Assembly: GCF_003752505.1 (NCBI RefSeq)
Contig: NZ_RKHO01000001.1
Span: 3,720,001 to 3,784,000, forward strand
Source: Nocardioides aurantiacus
Lineage (GTDB): Bacteria > Actinomycetota > Actinomycetes > Propionibacteriales > Nocardioidaceae
Length of the DNA stretch: 64,000 bases
Direction of reading: 5' to 3'
Shown: positions 52,672 to 61,851 of the stretch, in pieces
How the letters are laid out: each line of letters opens with the position of its first letter
Position numbering within the stretch: position 1 is the first letter of the stretch
The notes under the pieces: model-generated
What the model was told of the DNA's origin: nothing
Database searches by the model: none
What the model saw: the letters and a program-made list of their open reading frames with translations, nothing else
Position numbers and translations under genes: made by a program

Positions 52672-54489
52672 TCACTCCTGGAGTGTGACACCCCCACCCG
52701 GGGGCTCCGCCAGCGCGCCACGCAGCCGTTCGCGCAGGCCGCTGGCGCGCTGCACCTCGCGCGAGACCGCGGCCCGCACCGCGGCCTCGGTGCCGACCAC
52801 GCGCACCCGCTCCTGGGCCCGCGTCACGGCGGTGTAGAACAGCTCGCGGGTGAGCAGCCGGGACTGCTCGTCGGGCAGCACCACGCTCACCACCCGGGCC
52901 TGGGACCCCTGCGACTTGTGCACCGTCATCGCGTGCACGGTCTCCACCCCCGCCAGCCGGCTGGTGGCCAGCTCGCGGGTGGCGCCACCGACCTGGACCA
53001 CCACGCGCAGTCGGCCGTCGGCGTCGCGGACGGTGGCCCCCATGTCGCCGTTGTTGAGCAGCTGGTCGTAGTCGTTGGCGGTCACCAGGATCGGGCGGCC
53101 GGCGTACCACTCGTCGTAGTGGGTGACGCCGGTGCGCTCCGCGACCAGCCGCTCGACCAGCCGGTTCCAGCCACCGACGCCGTAGGGGCCCTCGCGGTGG
53201 GCGCACAGCAGGCGGTGGCCGCCGAGCGCCGCGAGCGCTCCGGTGCGGTCGCCCGCCTCGCCCGTGCGCCGCAGCTCGACGGCGACGTCGGCCACCTCGT
53301 CGCGGAACCGCGTCATCGCCGCCTCGTCGGCGGCGTCGACCAGCTCGACCTCGCCGCCCCCGGCGCGCAGCTGGGCGAGCGCGGCGTCGGCGTCGCCGGT
53401 GCGCAGCGCGTCGGCGAGGGCACCGATGCGGGCCCCGAAGCGGTGCGTGCGTCGCAGCGCGGCCACCGGGGAGTCCGCACCGTCCTCCAGGCCCGCCACC
53501 AGGTCGGCCAGCACGGCCCCGGCCTCCACCGAGGCCAGCTGGTCGGGGTCGCCCACGAGCACCAGCCGGGCGTCGGGCCGCATCGCCTCGAGCAGCCGGG
53601 CCATCATCGTCAGCGAGACCATCGAGGTCTCGTCGACCACCACGACGTCGTGGGGCAGCCGGTTGCCGCGGTGGTGGCGGAAGCGCACCCGGCTGTCGGG
53701 CCGCCAGCCGAGCAGCCGGTGGAGGGTGGAGGCCTGCAGCACGCCCAGTCGCTGCTGGTCGGCCGGCGCGAGCCGCTCGGTCGCCTCCTGCACGGCCTCC
53801 TGCAGCCGGGCGGCCGCCTTGCCGGTCGGGGCGCTGAGCGCCATCCGGGGCGGCCGGCCGGTCAGCAGCTCGTGCTGCTCGGCGACCAGGGTCAGCAGAC
53901 CGGCCACGGTGGTGGTCTTGCCGGTGCCGGGGCCGCCGGTGAGCACGGTGGTCCAGCGGACGGCGGCACCGCGGGCGGCGTCGCGCTGCTCGGCGTACCC
54001 CTCGCCCGGGAAGACCCGCTCGAGCCCGGCCTCGAGGAGCGCGACGTCGACCTCGGGCGGATCGCGGCGGACCCGGGCGACGAGGTCGTCGCAGACCTGG
54101 CCCTCCTCGCGCCAGTAGCGGTCGAGGTAGAGGCGGGTCCCGTCGAGTCGCAGCAGCTGCTGGGCGACCAGGGCGCTGCTCGCCACCGCCGCGGTCCATG
54201 CCGTCGGCTCGGGCCACGGCAGCACGACGTCGTCCTCCAGGGGCAGCGCGCCGATGGTCGCGAGGTCGAGGCACACCGAGCCGGTGCGCACGGCCCGCAC
54301 GGCGAGCGCGACGGCGAGCAGCACCTCGTCGTCGGTCTCCTGCGCCAGCGACCCCAGCCGCTGGGCGACGTGGACGTCTGCGGCGGCGAGCACCTCGGGG
54401 TGGTTGAAGCGCGCCAGCAGGCCGGTGGCTCCGAGCACCCGGCGCCGGTCGCCCGGGTCGGTCCAGGGACCCGTGGTGGCGGTGGTCAT
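52672..54489 (-). CDS. recD: Exodeoxyribonuclease V subunit alpha
   Basis: The fast 5'-3' helicase of RecBCD, which resects DNA double-strand ends. The 605 residues show Walker A LTGGPGTGKTTTVAG (residues 183-197), LSAPTGKAAARLQEA, the Walker B-like VVVVDETSMVSLTMMARLLEA, LVGDPDQLASVEAG, and motif VI AMTVHKSQGSQARVV near the C-terminus. ATG overlaps the recB stop (ATGA). The order recC-recB-recD is the common actinobacterial one. Confidence 0.97.
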   Translation of the reverse strand: MTTATTGPWTDPGDRRRVLGATGLLARFNHPEVLAAADVHVAQRLGSLAQETDDEVLLAVALAVRAVRTGSVCLDLATIGALPLEDDVVLPWPEPTAWTAAVASSALVAQQLLRLDGTRLYLDRYWREEGQVCDDLVARVRRDPPEVDVALLEAGLERVFPGEGYAEQRDAARGAAVRWTTVLTGGPGTGKTTTVAGLLTLVAEQHELLTGRPPRMALSAPTGKAAARLQEAVQEATERLAPADQQRLGVLQASTLHRLLGWRPDSRVRFRHHRGNRLPHDVVVVDETSMVSLTMMARLLEAMRPDARLVLVGDPDQLASVEAGAVLADLVAGLEDGADSPVAALRRTHRFGARIGALADALRTGDADAALAQLRAGGGEVELVDAADEAAMTRFRDEVADVAVELRRTGEAGDRTGALAALGGHRLLCAHREGPYGVGGWNRLVERLVAERTGVTHYDEWYAGRPILVTANDYDQLLNNGDMGATVRDADGRLRVVVQVGGATRELATSRLAGVETVHAMTVHKSQGSQARVVSVVLPDEQSRLLTRELFYTAVTRAQERVRVVGTEAAVRAAVSREVQRASGLRERLRGALAEPPGGGVTLQE

Positions 54490-57400
54490 CGCAGATCCCC
54501 CTCGACGGGGCTCGGGGCCGGCCCCGGGGCCGGTCGCCCGTCGAGCAGCTCGGACAGCTCGACGACCAGCGCGGCCGGCGGCCGCCAGCTGAAGACGCCG
54601 CAGGGCACGCCGTCGACGCGGGGGGTCTCCGGTCCGCAGAGGCCGCGCAGGTAGAGGTAGAGCACGCCGCCGAGGTGGACCTCGGGGTCGTAGCCGGGCA
54701 GCCGCCAGCGCAGGTAGCGGTGCAGCACCACGGAGTAGAGCAGCGCCTGGAGCGGGTAGTGGGAGTGCAGCATCGCGGCGTCGAGCGCGGCCGGGGCGTA
54801 GTCGAGCGCGGTGATCGGCGCTCCCGGCTCGCCGAGCCGGTTGGTCTTGTAGTCGACCACCACGAAGCGCTGCTCGGCCCCCGCCCCGACCCGCAGCACC
54901 ACGTCGATCGAGCCGCTGAGGTAGCCGCGCAGCAGCTGGTCGCCGAGCCCGGGTGCCTCGAGCCGCTCGGCGTAGGGCCGCATCGGGTCGTCGGTGGGGA
55001 GGTGGCGGCGGAGCACGTCGGCCATCGCCGCCAGCGGCACCTGGGCCCCGGGGCGGTCGCCACCGGCGAGCGGGATCTCGAAGTCGAGCTCGCGCAGCCG
55101 GTCGCGCAGCCCGATGTCGGCCAGGGTGCGGTCGCCGACCAGCGGCCCGAGGGGGGTGTGCTGCGAGGGCAGCAGCGCCCGCGCCAGCTCGGGGGTGGGC
55201 GTCTCGACCGCCCACCAGCGGCGCTCCTGCTCGACCCGCAGCTCCAGCTCGGCGAGCAGGTCGGGGGCGGCCGGGTCGGCGTGCTCCAGGACGCCGTGGA
55301 CCAGCGAGCCCAGCGTCGCGCCGGCGGGCAGGCCGTCCATCGGCGAGGGCACGTCGTCGGCGTCCTCACGGGTCACCGCCGGGGTGGCGGGCAGGTCGTC
55401 CTCGGCTCCGTCGCGCTCGTCGGTCGTGCCGGCCAGCTCGGGCTCGGTCTCGGTGGTGGCGCCGTCGGTGCCCGGCGTCGCGGGCTGCTGCTCGGCACGG
55501 ATCAGGCCGGAGTAGGAGGTGCGGCGCCAGTCGGTGTCGACGGTCCGGTCGAACCGGCGTACGTCGAGACGGGGGGTGCCCTCGCCGGGCGGCAGCGCCG
55601 GCGTCCCCGTGGGCACGGAGTCCTCGACGGCCAGGGCACCGGCCTGCTCCCAGCGCTCGAAGGCCTGGCGCGCCTCGCGGGGGCCCGGCACGGCGTCGAG
55701 CCGGGTCGCGACCGTGGGGCTGCCGGGCGTGCGCCCGAGCAGCAGCCGCGACCAGCCGGCGTTGACGCTGTCACGGGTGGGCGCCCACCAGGCGACCACC
55801 TGGCTCTGGGCCCGGGTGAGCGCGACGTAGGTCAGCCGCAGCTCCTCGCCGGCCTGCTCCTCGCGGTGGCGGCGCACCGAGCGGCCGTCGCGGGTGCCGC
55901 CGACGTCGCGGGTGCGGTGGCCCTGGGCGTCGTGGAACAGCGGGACCTCGTCGTCGGGCACCCACTTGTTGAAGGCCAGGGGGAGGTAGACGACGGGGTA
56001 CTGCAGGCCCTTGCTGGCGTGGATGGTGACGAGCTGGACCGCCCGGGCGTCGGTGTCCAGACGCCGGGTGCGGGCGTTGCTGCCGACCGCGGCCCGCCGC
56101 TCGCCGCGCAACCACTCCAGCAGGCCGGTGACGCCGAGACCCTCGCGGTGGGCCTCGTCGTGGAGCACCTGCCCGAGGTGGTGCAGGTCGGTGAGCAGCC
56201 GCTCGCCGTCGGGCCGGGCCAGGACCCGCTCGGCGAGGCCGTCGGCCACCACGGCCTCGTGCACCGCGGCGATGCCGCGGGCGCGCACCAGGTCGAGCCA
56301 GCGACGCACCCGCTCGCCGACCTCGTCGGTGACGTCCTCCCCGCCTGCGTCGAGGGCGGCCGGCGTCAGGCCGACGAAGGGGCCGAGCGCGACCGACCGG
56401 ACCCGCGCGGCGCGGTGCGGCTGCTCCAGCGCCTCGAGCAGGGTCAGCCACTCGCGACCGGCCTCGGTCAGCAGCACGCTGCTGCCGCCGTGCACGACCG
56501 AGGCGACGCCCTTGGCCGCCAGCGCCCGCTGGAACAGCTCGACGTGGCGCAGGCTGTAGACCAGCACCGCGAGGTGCTCGGGCTGCAGCGGCTCGCCGTC
56601 GTGGCGCGCCCCGGAGCCGAGCAGGGCCGCGACGTCGTCGGCGAGGTCGGTGGCGACGTGACGCCGGGCGGCGTCGACCGAGAGCGTGCCCGCGCCGCTC
56701 TCGCCGGACGGGCCGTCGACCACCCGGAGCCGCAGCGGCGCCGGACGCGGGGCCCCGGTGAGCCGGGACGTGGCGTGGTGGGCCGCCACCGGGTGCACGG
56801 CGATGCGCGGGTCGCCGAGCTCGGCACCGCCCAGCAGCGCCTGCAGCGCGTCGACCAGGGGGGCGTCGCTGCGCCAGTTGGTGGCCAGCGTGCGGTGCTC
56901 GACCGCGGTGCCGGCGGCGTCGAGGTAGGTCGCGACGTCGCCGCCGCGGAAGGCGTAGATCGCCTGCTTGGGATCGCCGATCAGGACCATCGTGGCCGCG
57001 CCGCCGAAGGCGAGGTCGAGCACCTGCCACTGCACGGGGTCGGTGTCCTGGAACTCGTCGACCAGCACGGTGTGCCAGCGGTGCTGCATCCGGGCCCGGG
57101 CGGGGGAGTCGGGGTGGCGCAGCGCGTCGCGGAGGCGGGAGAGCAGGTCGTCGTAGGACAGGACGCCGCGGCGTCGCTTGCGGCGCTCCAGCTCGGCGCG
57201 GACCGCCTCGCCGAAGTCGCGTCGCTCCACCGCCGGCGACCCCTCGGCCCCCTCGGCGACGAGCAGCGACTGCGGGTCCCCCGTCGCGACCCGGGCGACC
57301 CCGAGCGCCACCTCGCGGGTGAAGGGGGGCGTGGCGAGGTCGCCGTAGCGGGCCAGGAAGAGGTCGTCGACCACCTCGACCACGAGGTCGTCGAGCTGCT

Positions 57401-57875
57401 CCACCAGCTCGGCGCCGGTGTCGGTGTCGCCGGCGACGCCGAGGGAGCGCAGCACCTGCTGGCAGAACTGGTGGGTGGTGGCGATGGTGGCGCCGTCGAA
57501 GTCGGCCAGGGCCTGGCGCAGCCGCTCGCGTCGCAGGGCCACCTCGTCGTGCCCGGCACCGGCGAGCAGCCCGGTCAGGCCGCCGGCGTCGCGGGCCGCC
57601 ACGGGGTCGGCGAGCGCCCGCTCCGCGGCCACGAGCTGCTCGCGCACCCGCTCGCGCAGCTCCTGGCTGGCGGCGCGGCCGAAGGTGATGACGAGCAGCT
57701 CGTCGAGCCGGGCGCGACCCTCGGCGACGTAGCGGGTGACCAGGGCCCCCACGGCCCACGTCTTGCCGGTGCCGGCGCTGGCCTCGAGCAGCGCGGTGCC
57801 GGTCGGCAGCTCGCCCAGCGGGTCGAAGGGCGCGGGCACGGGGCGCACCGGCGCACCGGCGGTCGGGGTGCTCAC
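54486..57875 (-). CDS. recB: Exodeoxyribonuclease V subunit beta
   Basis: The 3'-5' helicase and sole nuclease of RecBCD, 1,129 residues. Walker A ASAGTGKTWAVG (residues 32-43) and LLVITFGRAASQELRERVRE begin the UvrD-like motor; VDEFQDTDPVQWQVLDLAFGG and LIGDPKQAIYAFRGGDVATYL follow, with VTIHASKGLQYPVVYLP as motif V. The C-terminal nuclease domain has LRGYLSGSIDVVLRV and VVDYKTNRLGEPG, whose Asp and Asp-x-Lys bind Mg. GTG at 57875 overlaps the recC stop in GTGA. An acidic linker (about residues 800-840) precedes the nuclease part. Confidence 0.96.
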   Translation of the reverse strand: MSTPTAGAPVRPVPAPFDPLGELPTGTALLEASAGTGKTWAVGALVTRYVAEGRARLDELLVITFGRAASQELRERVREQLVAAERALADPVAARDAGGLTGLLAGAGHDEVALRRERLRQALADFDGATIATTHQFCQQVLRSLGVAGDTDTGAELVEQLDDLVVEVVDDLFLARYGDLATPPFTREVALGVARVATGDPQSLLVAEGAEGSPAVERRDFGEAVRAELERRKRRRGVLSYDDLLSRLRDALRHPDSPARARMQHRWHTVLVDEFQDTDPVQWQVLDLAFGGAATMVLIGDPKQAIYAFRGGDVATYLDAAGTAVEHRTLATNWRSDAPLVDALQALLGGAELGDPRIAVHPVAAHHATSRLTGAPRPAPLRLRVVDGPSGESGAGTLSVDAARRHVATDLADDVAALLGSGARHDGEPLQPEHLAVLVYSLRHVELFQRALAAKGVASVVHGGSSVLLTEAGREWLTLLEALEQPHRAARVRSVALGPFVGLTPAALDAGGEDVTDEVGERVRRWLDLVRARGIAAVHEAVVADGLAERVLARPDGERLLTDLHHLGQVLHDEAHREGLGVTGLLEWLRGERRAAVGSNARTRRLDTDARAVQLVTIHASKGLQYPVVYLPLAFNKWVPDDEVPLFHDAQGHRTRDVGGTRDGRSVRRHREEQAGEELRLTYVALTRAQSQVVAWWAPTRDSVNAGWSRLLLGRTPGSPTVATRLDAVPGPREARQAFERWEQAGALAVEDSVPTGTPALPPGEGTPRLDVRRFDRTVDTDWRRTSYSGLIRAEQQPATPGTDGATTETEPELAGTTDERDGAEDDLPATPAVTREDADDVPSPMDGLPAGATLGSLVHGVLEHADPAAPDLLAELELRVEQERRWWAVETPTPELARALLPSQHTPLGPLVGDRTLADIGLRDRLRELDFEIPLAGGDRPGAQVPLAAMADVLRRHLPTDDPMRPYAERLEAPGLGDQLLRGYLSGSIDVVLRVGAGAEQRFVVVDYKTNRLGEPGAPITALDYAPAALDAAMLHSHYPLQALLYSVVLHRYLRWRLPGYDPEVHLGGVLYLYLRGLCGPETPRVDGVPCGVFSWRPPAALVVELSELLDGRPAPGPAPSPVEGDLR

Positions 57876-60800
57876 GACCGCGCCCGGTCGAGGACGGGTC
57901 GCCACAGCGTGGTGGCGAGGGCGCCGAGCCGCGTGGTCTGTCCCTCGCGCTCCTCGCCCGGCAGCGGGCGCTGCTCGAGCAGCCTCGAGAGCGGGGCGTC
58001 GGCGCCCCAGACCCGGACGTGGGCCTCGTCCTCGCACTCCGGTCCGAACCGCGCCCGCGACCACTCGGCCTCCGCCTTGGGTCGCGCCGCGCGCGGGTTG
58101 GCGGCCCAGGCGTGGCCGGTCTTGAGCGGCAGCGGCAGCGGCGCGGCGGTGCCCGCGTCGTAGATCGCGACCAGCTCGCGCAGCCGGACGGTCGCCTCCT
58201 CGACGGGGGCGAAGGCGGCCCGGGCGGTCGGTTGGCTGCGGAAGCGACCCCGCCCCACCGAGCCCGCGGTCCAGCCGCGGCCGGGGCTGTCGGCGCACAG
58301 CGCCAGCAGCGGGACCCAGGCGTCGAGGTAGTGCCGCGGACCGAGCCGGGAGTAGCTGTGGCGCACCACCCGGGTGCCGTGGATCCCGGTGACCGTGCCG
58401 CGCAGCCGGCGGCCGTCGCCCAGGTCGACGTCGACGTCGCGTGCGGTCGCCCGCTGGCCCTGGGTGACGGAGTCGACCAGCTCGGCGACCGGGAGCGCCT
58501 GGTCGGCCAGCCGCTTGGCGAGGTCCCAGCCGAGGCGCCCGGGCGGCAGCACGCCCCGGCGCCACTCGCGGTCGCGGGCCTGCCCCGGGGTGCGGCCCAG
58601 CAGGAGGTCGGCCAGCAGCCGCTCCCCCACCTGCCACTGCTGCAGCCCGTCGAGGTCGACGGGCAGCCCGTCGGTGACCTCCTCGCCCTCGTCGGGCAGG
58701 GCCACCTCGAGCCGCCGTCGCAGGAAGTGGCGGACCGGGTGGCGCAGGAAGGCCGACAGCTCGGCGAGCTCGACGTCACCCCCCGGACGCGGCAGCACCG
58801 CCCCGGCCAGGGTGGGCGGCGCCTCCCGCGTCCGGGCCGCGGCGCGGGCCCCGGCGAGGGCGGCGGCGTCGAAGGAGAACGGTCGCGGCGGCACCAGGTT
58901 GTCCTGGTCGAAGGCCTGCAGCGGGTGGGAGCGCAGCACGTGGTCGCGCCCACCCGCGACGGTGAGCTCCACCGCGTCGAGCAGCTCCCCGAGCGGCACC
59001 GCGGGAGGACGGGGGGCGCCGGTCGTCTCGTGGGCACCGGTGTAGGTCACGACGAGGTGCTCGGTGGCCGCGACCACGGCGTCGAGCATCAGCTGGCGGT
59101 CCTCGCTGCGGACGTCGCGCTCCCCGGTGAGCGGTCGCCGGGCGAGCACGTCGTCGCCGTCGACCGCCCCGACGCGGGGGAACGAGCCGTCGTCGAGCCC
59201 GAGCAGGCACACCACCCGGTGGGGGACCGAGCGCATCGGCACCATGGTGGCGACGGTGAGGGTGCCGGTGCGGAAGTTGGCGCGGGTGGGGCGCCCGGCC
59301 AGCCGCTCGGCCATCAGCGAGCGCACGTCGGGCAGCCGCAGCTCGAGGTCGCCGGTCCAGGACCGGGCGCTGGCGTCGAGCACCTGGGCGAGCTCGCGGT
59401 GGACCTGCGCGGTCTGCCACTCCTCGCCCCGGGGCACGAGCGTGAGCTCCTCGACCGCGCGACCGATCGTGGTCAGCCAGTGGTCGACCGGGTGGCTGCC
59501 GGTGAGCGCCCCGGCCAGGCGCTGCACCCGGTCGAGGGTCTCGGCCAGCCGGCCGGCGAGGTCGATGCTGGTGGAGCCGACGTCGTCCAGGGGCAGCGTG
59601 GCGCCGAAGTAGCGGTCGGCGTCGTCGCTCACCGCCACGCCGGTCAGCACCCGGTCGAGCCCGAAGCGCCAGGTGTTCTGCACGAACCGCTCGAGGCCGA
59701 AGTCGCGGCGGTGCTCGCCGTCGAAGGCCCAGCGGACCCCGGCCTTCTCGACCCAGTCGGTCAGGGTCTCCAGGTCGCTCTCGGTGAGCCCGAAGCGGCG
59801 GCGCACGGGCTCGGTCGCGAGCAGGTCCAGCACCACGCTGGCCTCGGCCCGGCCGCCGGCCAGGTCGAGCAGTCGCTCCACCACCGCGAGCAGCGGGTTG
59901 GTCTGCGTCAGCGACCGGTCGGCCAGCCGGACGCGCAGCCGGTGGCCGGGGTGGGCGCCGATCTCGCCCATCCCGAAGGCGGCGGAGACGAGCGGGGCGT
60001 AGGCCTCGATGTCGGGGCACATCACCACGACGTCGCGGGGCTCCAGGGTCGGGTCGTCGGCGAGCAGCCCGAGCAGCACCTCGCGGAGCACCTCGACCTG
60101 GCGGGCCGGACCGTGACAGGCGTGCACCTGCACGCTGCGGTCGTCCTCGCGCAGCACCCGGCCGCGGGCGGCCTCGTCGGGGGACCGGTCGGCGGCCAGG
60201 TCGGCCTGCAGCCAGCCGAGCAGCGTGGTGTCCTCGGGCCCCGCCGGGTCGGGGGCCGCGGGGGTGACGTCGAGGGGGGTCACGTCCTGCACCGAGCGCT
60301 GCAGCTCGCGCAGGTCGCGGCCGAGCGAGGCGAGCAGCGGGTGGCGCACCCGGCGCCGGGCGGGGTCGTCCTCGCGGGCCACCGACCCGGCGAGGTCGGT
60401 GAGGGCCGCCCACGACGCCGGCGAGGGGTGCGGCAGCCAGAGGTGGACCTCGCGGCGCTCGCCCAGCGCCGCCAGCAGCCGCACCTCGGTGACCGGCAGC
60501 CGGGTGTGGCCGAAGAGCGAGATCCGGGTCGGCAGGTCGGGGTCCAGCTCACCCGAGCCCAGCGCGTCGCAGACCTGTCGGTGCCGCACCACCGGCGACG
60601 GCGCCCCCACCCGGGCGACCAGCCGTCGCCACAGCTCGGGCTGCCAGGTGAGGTCGGGATCGAGCACTCCCCCGGCACCGTCGGTGTCGCGGCCGGCCTC
60701 CCAGTCGGCGAGCAGCGACGGGCGCTGCACGGCGTACGCCGCGAGGTGGCGCGCGAGCCGCCTCGCGGTGGCGTAGCGACGGCCGCGCCGCAGCTCGCGC

Positions 60801-61177
60801 TCCTCGCCCTCGTGCTCGTGGCCGAGGTGCAGGCTCAGCGCCTGGCACCAGGGCTCGCCGGCGGCCTCGTCGACGACCTGGAGCAGCGGCCAGACGAGTG
60901 CGTCGGGCGACCACGGGTCGTCGTCGGTGGTGCCGAGCACCTCGCCGACCAGGCCGGCGGGCGAGCGCAGCTCGACGCCGGCGCACAGGCCGTCCTCGCG
61001 TCCTGGGGCGGCGCCGACCCGGTGGGAGAGCCGCTGGCTGAGCCACCGCTCGACGCCCCGCGCCGGGACGATCACCAGCTCGGGAGCGAACGGGTCCTCG
61101 GGCGGCTCGGCCAGCAGGGCGGCCAGGCCGTCGGCGAGCGCGTCGGCCCGCGGCGCGCGGTGGAGGAGCAGGGGCAC
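57872..61177 (-). CDS. recC: Exodeoxyribonuclease V subunit gamma
   Basis: The scaffold subunit that splits DNA strands and reads Chi, 1,101 residues. It lacks ATPase motifs but keeps family blocks: RGVERWLSQRLSHRVG, EVLREVLLGLLADDPTLEPRDVVVMCPDIEAYAPLV (in parts), VATMVPMRSVPHRVVCLLGLDDGSFPR, and SFLRHPVRHFLRRRL. It starts with GTG at 61177. A TAGGGT box at 61240-61235 on the minus strand could give a transcript with a leader of about 50 bases. It is first in the recC-recB-recD-betC run and divergent from the bPH2 genes. Confidence 0.95.
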   Translation of the reverse strand: MPLLLHRAPRADALADGLAALLAEPPEDPFAPELVIVPARGVERWLSQRLSHRVGAAPGREDGLCAGVELRSPAGLVGEVLGTTDDDPWSPDALVWPLLQVVDEAAGEPWCQALSLHLGHEHEGEERELRRGRRYATARRLARHLAAYAVQRPSLLADWEAGRDTDGAGGVLDPDLTWQPELWRRLVARVGAPSPVVRHRQVCDALGSGELDPDLPTRISLFGHTRLPVTEVRLLAALGERREVHLWLPHPSPASWAALTDLAGSVAREDDPARRRVRHPLLASLGRDLRELQRSVQDVTPLDVTPAAPDPAGPEDTTLLGWLQADLAADRSPDEAARGRVLREDDRSVQVHACHGPARQVEVLREVLLGLLADDPTLEPRDVVVMCPDIEAYAPLVSAAFGMGEIGAHPGHRLRVRLADRSLTQTNPLLAVVERLLDLAGGRAEASVVLDLLATEPVRRRFGLTESDLETLTDWVEKAGVRWAFDGEHRRDFGLERFVQNTWRFGLDRVLTGVAVSDDADRYFGATLPLDDVGSTSIDLAGRLAETLDRVQRLAGALTGSHPVDHWLTTIGRAVEELTLVPRGEEWQTAQVHRELAQVLDASARSWTGDLELRLPDVRSLMAERLAGRPTRANFRTGTLTVATMVPMRSVPHRVVCLLGLDDGSFPRVGAVDGDDVLARRPLTGERDVRSEDRQLMLDAVVAATEHLVVTYTGAHETTGAPRPPAVPLGELLDAVELTVAGGRDHVLRSHPLQAFDQDNLVPPRPFSFDAAALAGARAAARTREAPPTLAGAVLPRPGGDVELAELSAFLRHPVRHFLRRRLEVALPDEGEEVTDGLPVDLDGLQQWQVGERLLADLLLGRTPGQARDREWRRGVLPPGRLGWDLAKRLADQALPVAELVDSVTQGQRATARDVDVDLGDGRRLRGTVTGIHGTRVVRHSYSRLGPRHYLDAWVPLLALCADSPGRGWTAGSVGRGRFRSQPTARAAFAPVEEATVRLRELVAIYDAGTAAPLPLPLKTGHAWAANPRAARPKAEAEWSRARFGPECEDEAHVRVWGADAPLSRLLEQRPLPGEEREGQTTRLGALATTLWRPVLDRARS

Positions 61178-61275
61178 GGGCGGACCTGGGGGTCGGGGAC
61201 GGGTCTGGCACGGGACCGAGACCGGGACGGGGCGACCCTAGTCCTCGCCACCGACAGGGCCGGGGCCGTGTCTGA

Positions 61276-61281
61276 CAGGCT
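61276..61281 (+). promoter_or_regulatory. -10 box, leaderless promoter of the bPH2 pair
   Basis: CAGGCT, six bases before the GTG at 61288; weaker than the TANNNT boxes. Confidence 0.35.
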
Positions 61282-61287
61282 GGTCGC

Positions 61288-61851
61288 GTGAGCACGACGG
61301 AGCCTGCCGAGGATCCCTTCGCCGCCCCGGACGCCACCACCGACGCCGGGTCGGTGTCCGGCGACGCCCCCGTCCTGCGGCTGCGTCCCCCGCGCCACCG
61401 TGTCTCCTCCCGCGCGCCGGTGATGTGGGCACTGGGCTCGCTGTTCGGCGACCTGCTGGTGCTGGCGGCGCTCCTGGTCGTGCGGTGGTTCGACTGGTTC
61501 GACCTGGCCTGGTGGGTCTGGGCCCTACTGGGCGTCAACGTCGTCGTCGGCGTCGTGGTCTCGCCGCTCGTGCGCTACCGGGTGCACCGCTGGGAGAGCA
61601 CCGACTCGGCCGTCTACACGCAGTCGGGCTGGCTCTCCCTGGAGCGCCGGATCGCGCCCATGGCCAAGGTGCAGACCGTCGACGTCGAGCAGGGCGCCTT
61701 CGCCCGGCTCCTCGGGCTGGCCACCGTCACCGTCACGACCGCCTCGGCCGCCGGGCCGGTGAAGATCGAGGGGATCGAGTCGGCCACCGCGGACCGGCTG
61801 GTGGCCGAGCTGACGCGGCGCACCACCGCCGAGGCGGGCGACGCGACGTGA
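61288..61851 (+). CDS. Bacterial PH-like (bPH2) membrane protein, YdbS type
   Basis: A 187-residue protein. After a disordered 50-residue tail, two membrane helices lie near residues 50-68 and 75-93, followed by a single bPH2 domain with VYTQSGWLSLERRIAPMAKVQTVDVEQGAFARLLGLATVTVTT (in parts), the usual R-x-x-P-M-x-x-V-Q signature. YdbS/YdbT pairs are widespread and were linked in Bacillus to resistance to secreted bacteriocins. Its stop overlaps the next gene's GTG. Confidence 0.88.
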   Translation: MSTTEPAEDPFAAPDATTDAGSVSGDAPVLRLRPPRHRVSSRAPVMWALGSLFGDLLVLAALLVVRWFDWFDLAWWVWALLGVNVVVGVVVSPLVRYRVHRWESTDSAVYTQSGWLSLERRIAPMAKVQTVDVEQGAFARLLGLATVTVTTASAAGPVKIEGIESATADRLVAELTRRTTAEAGDAT

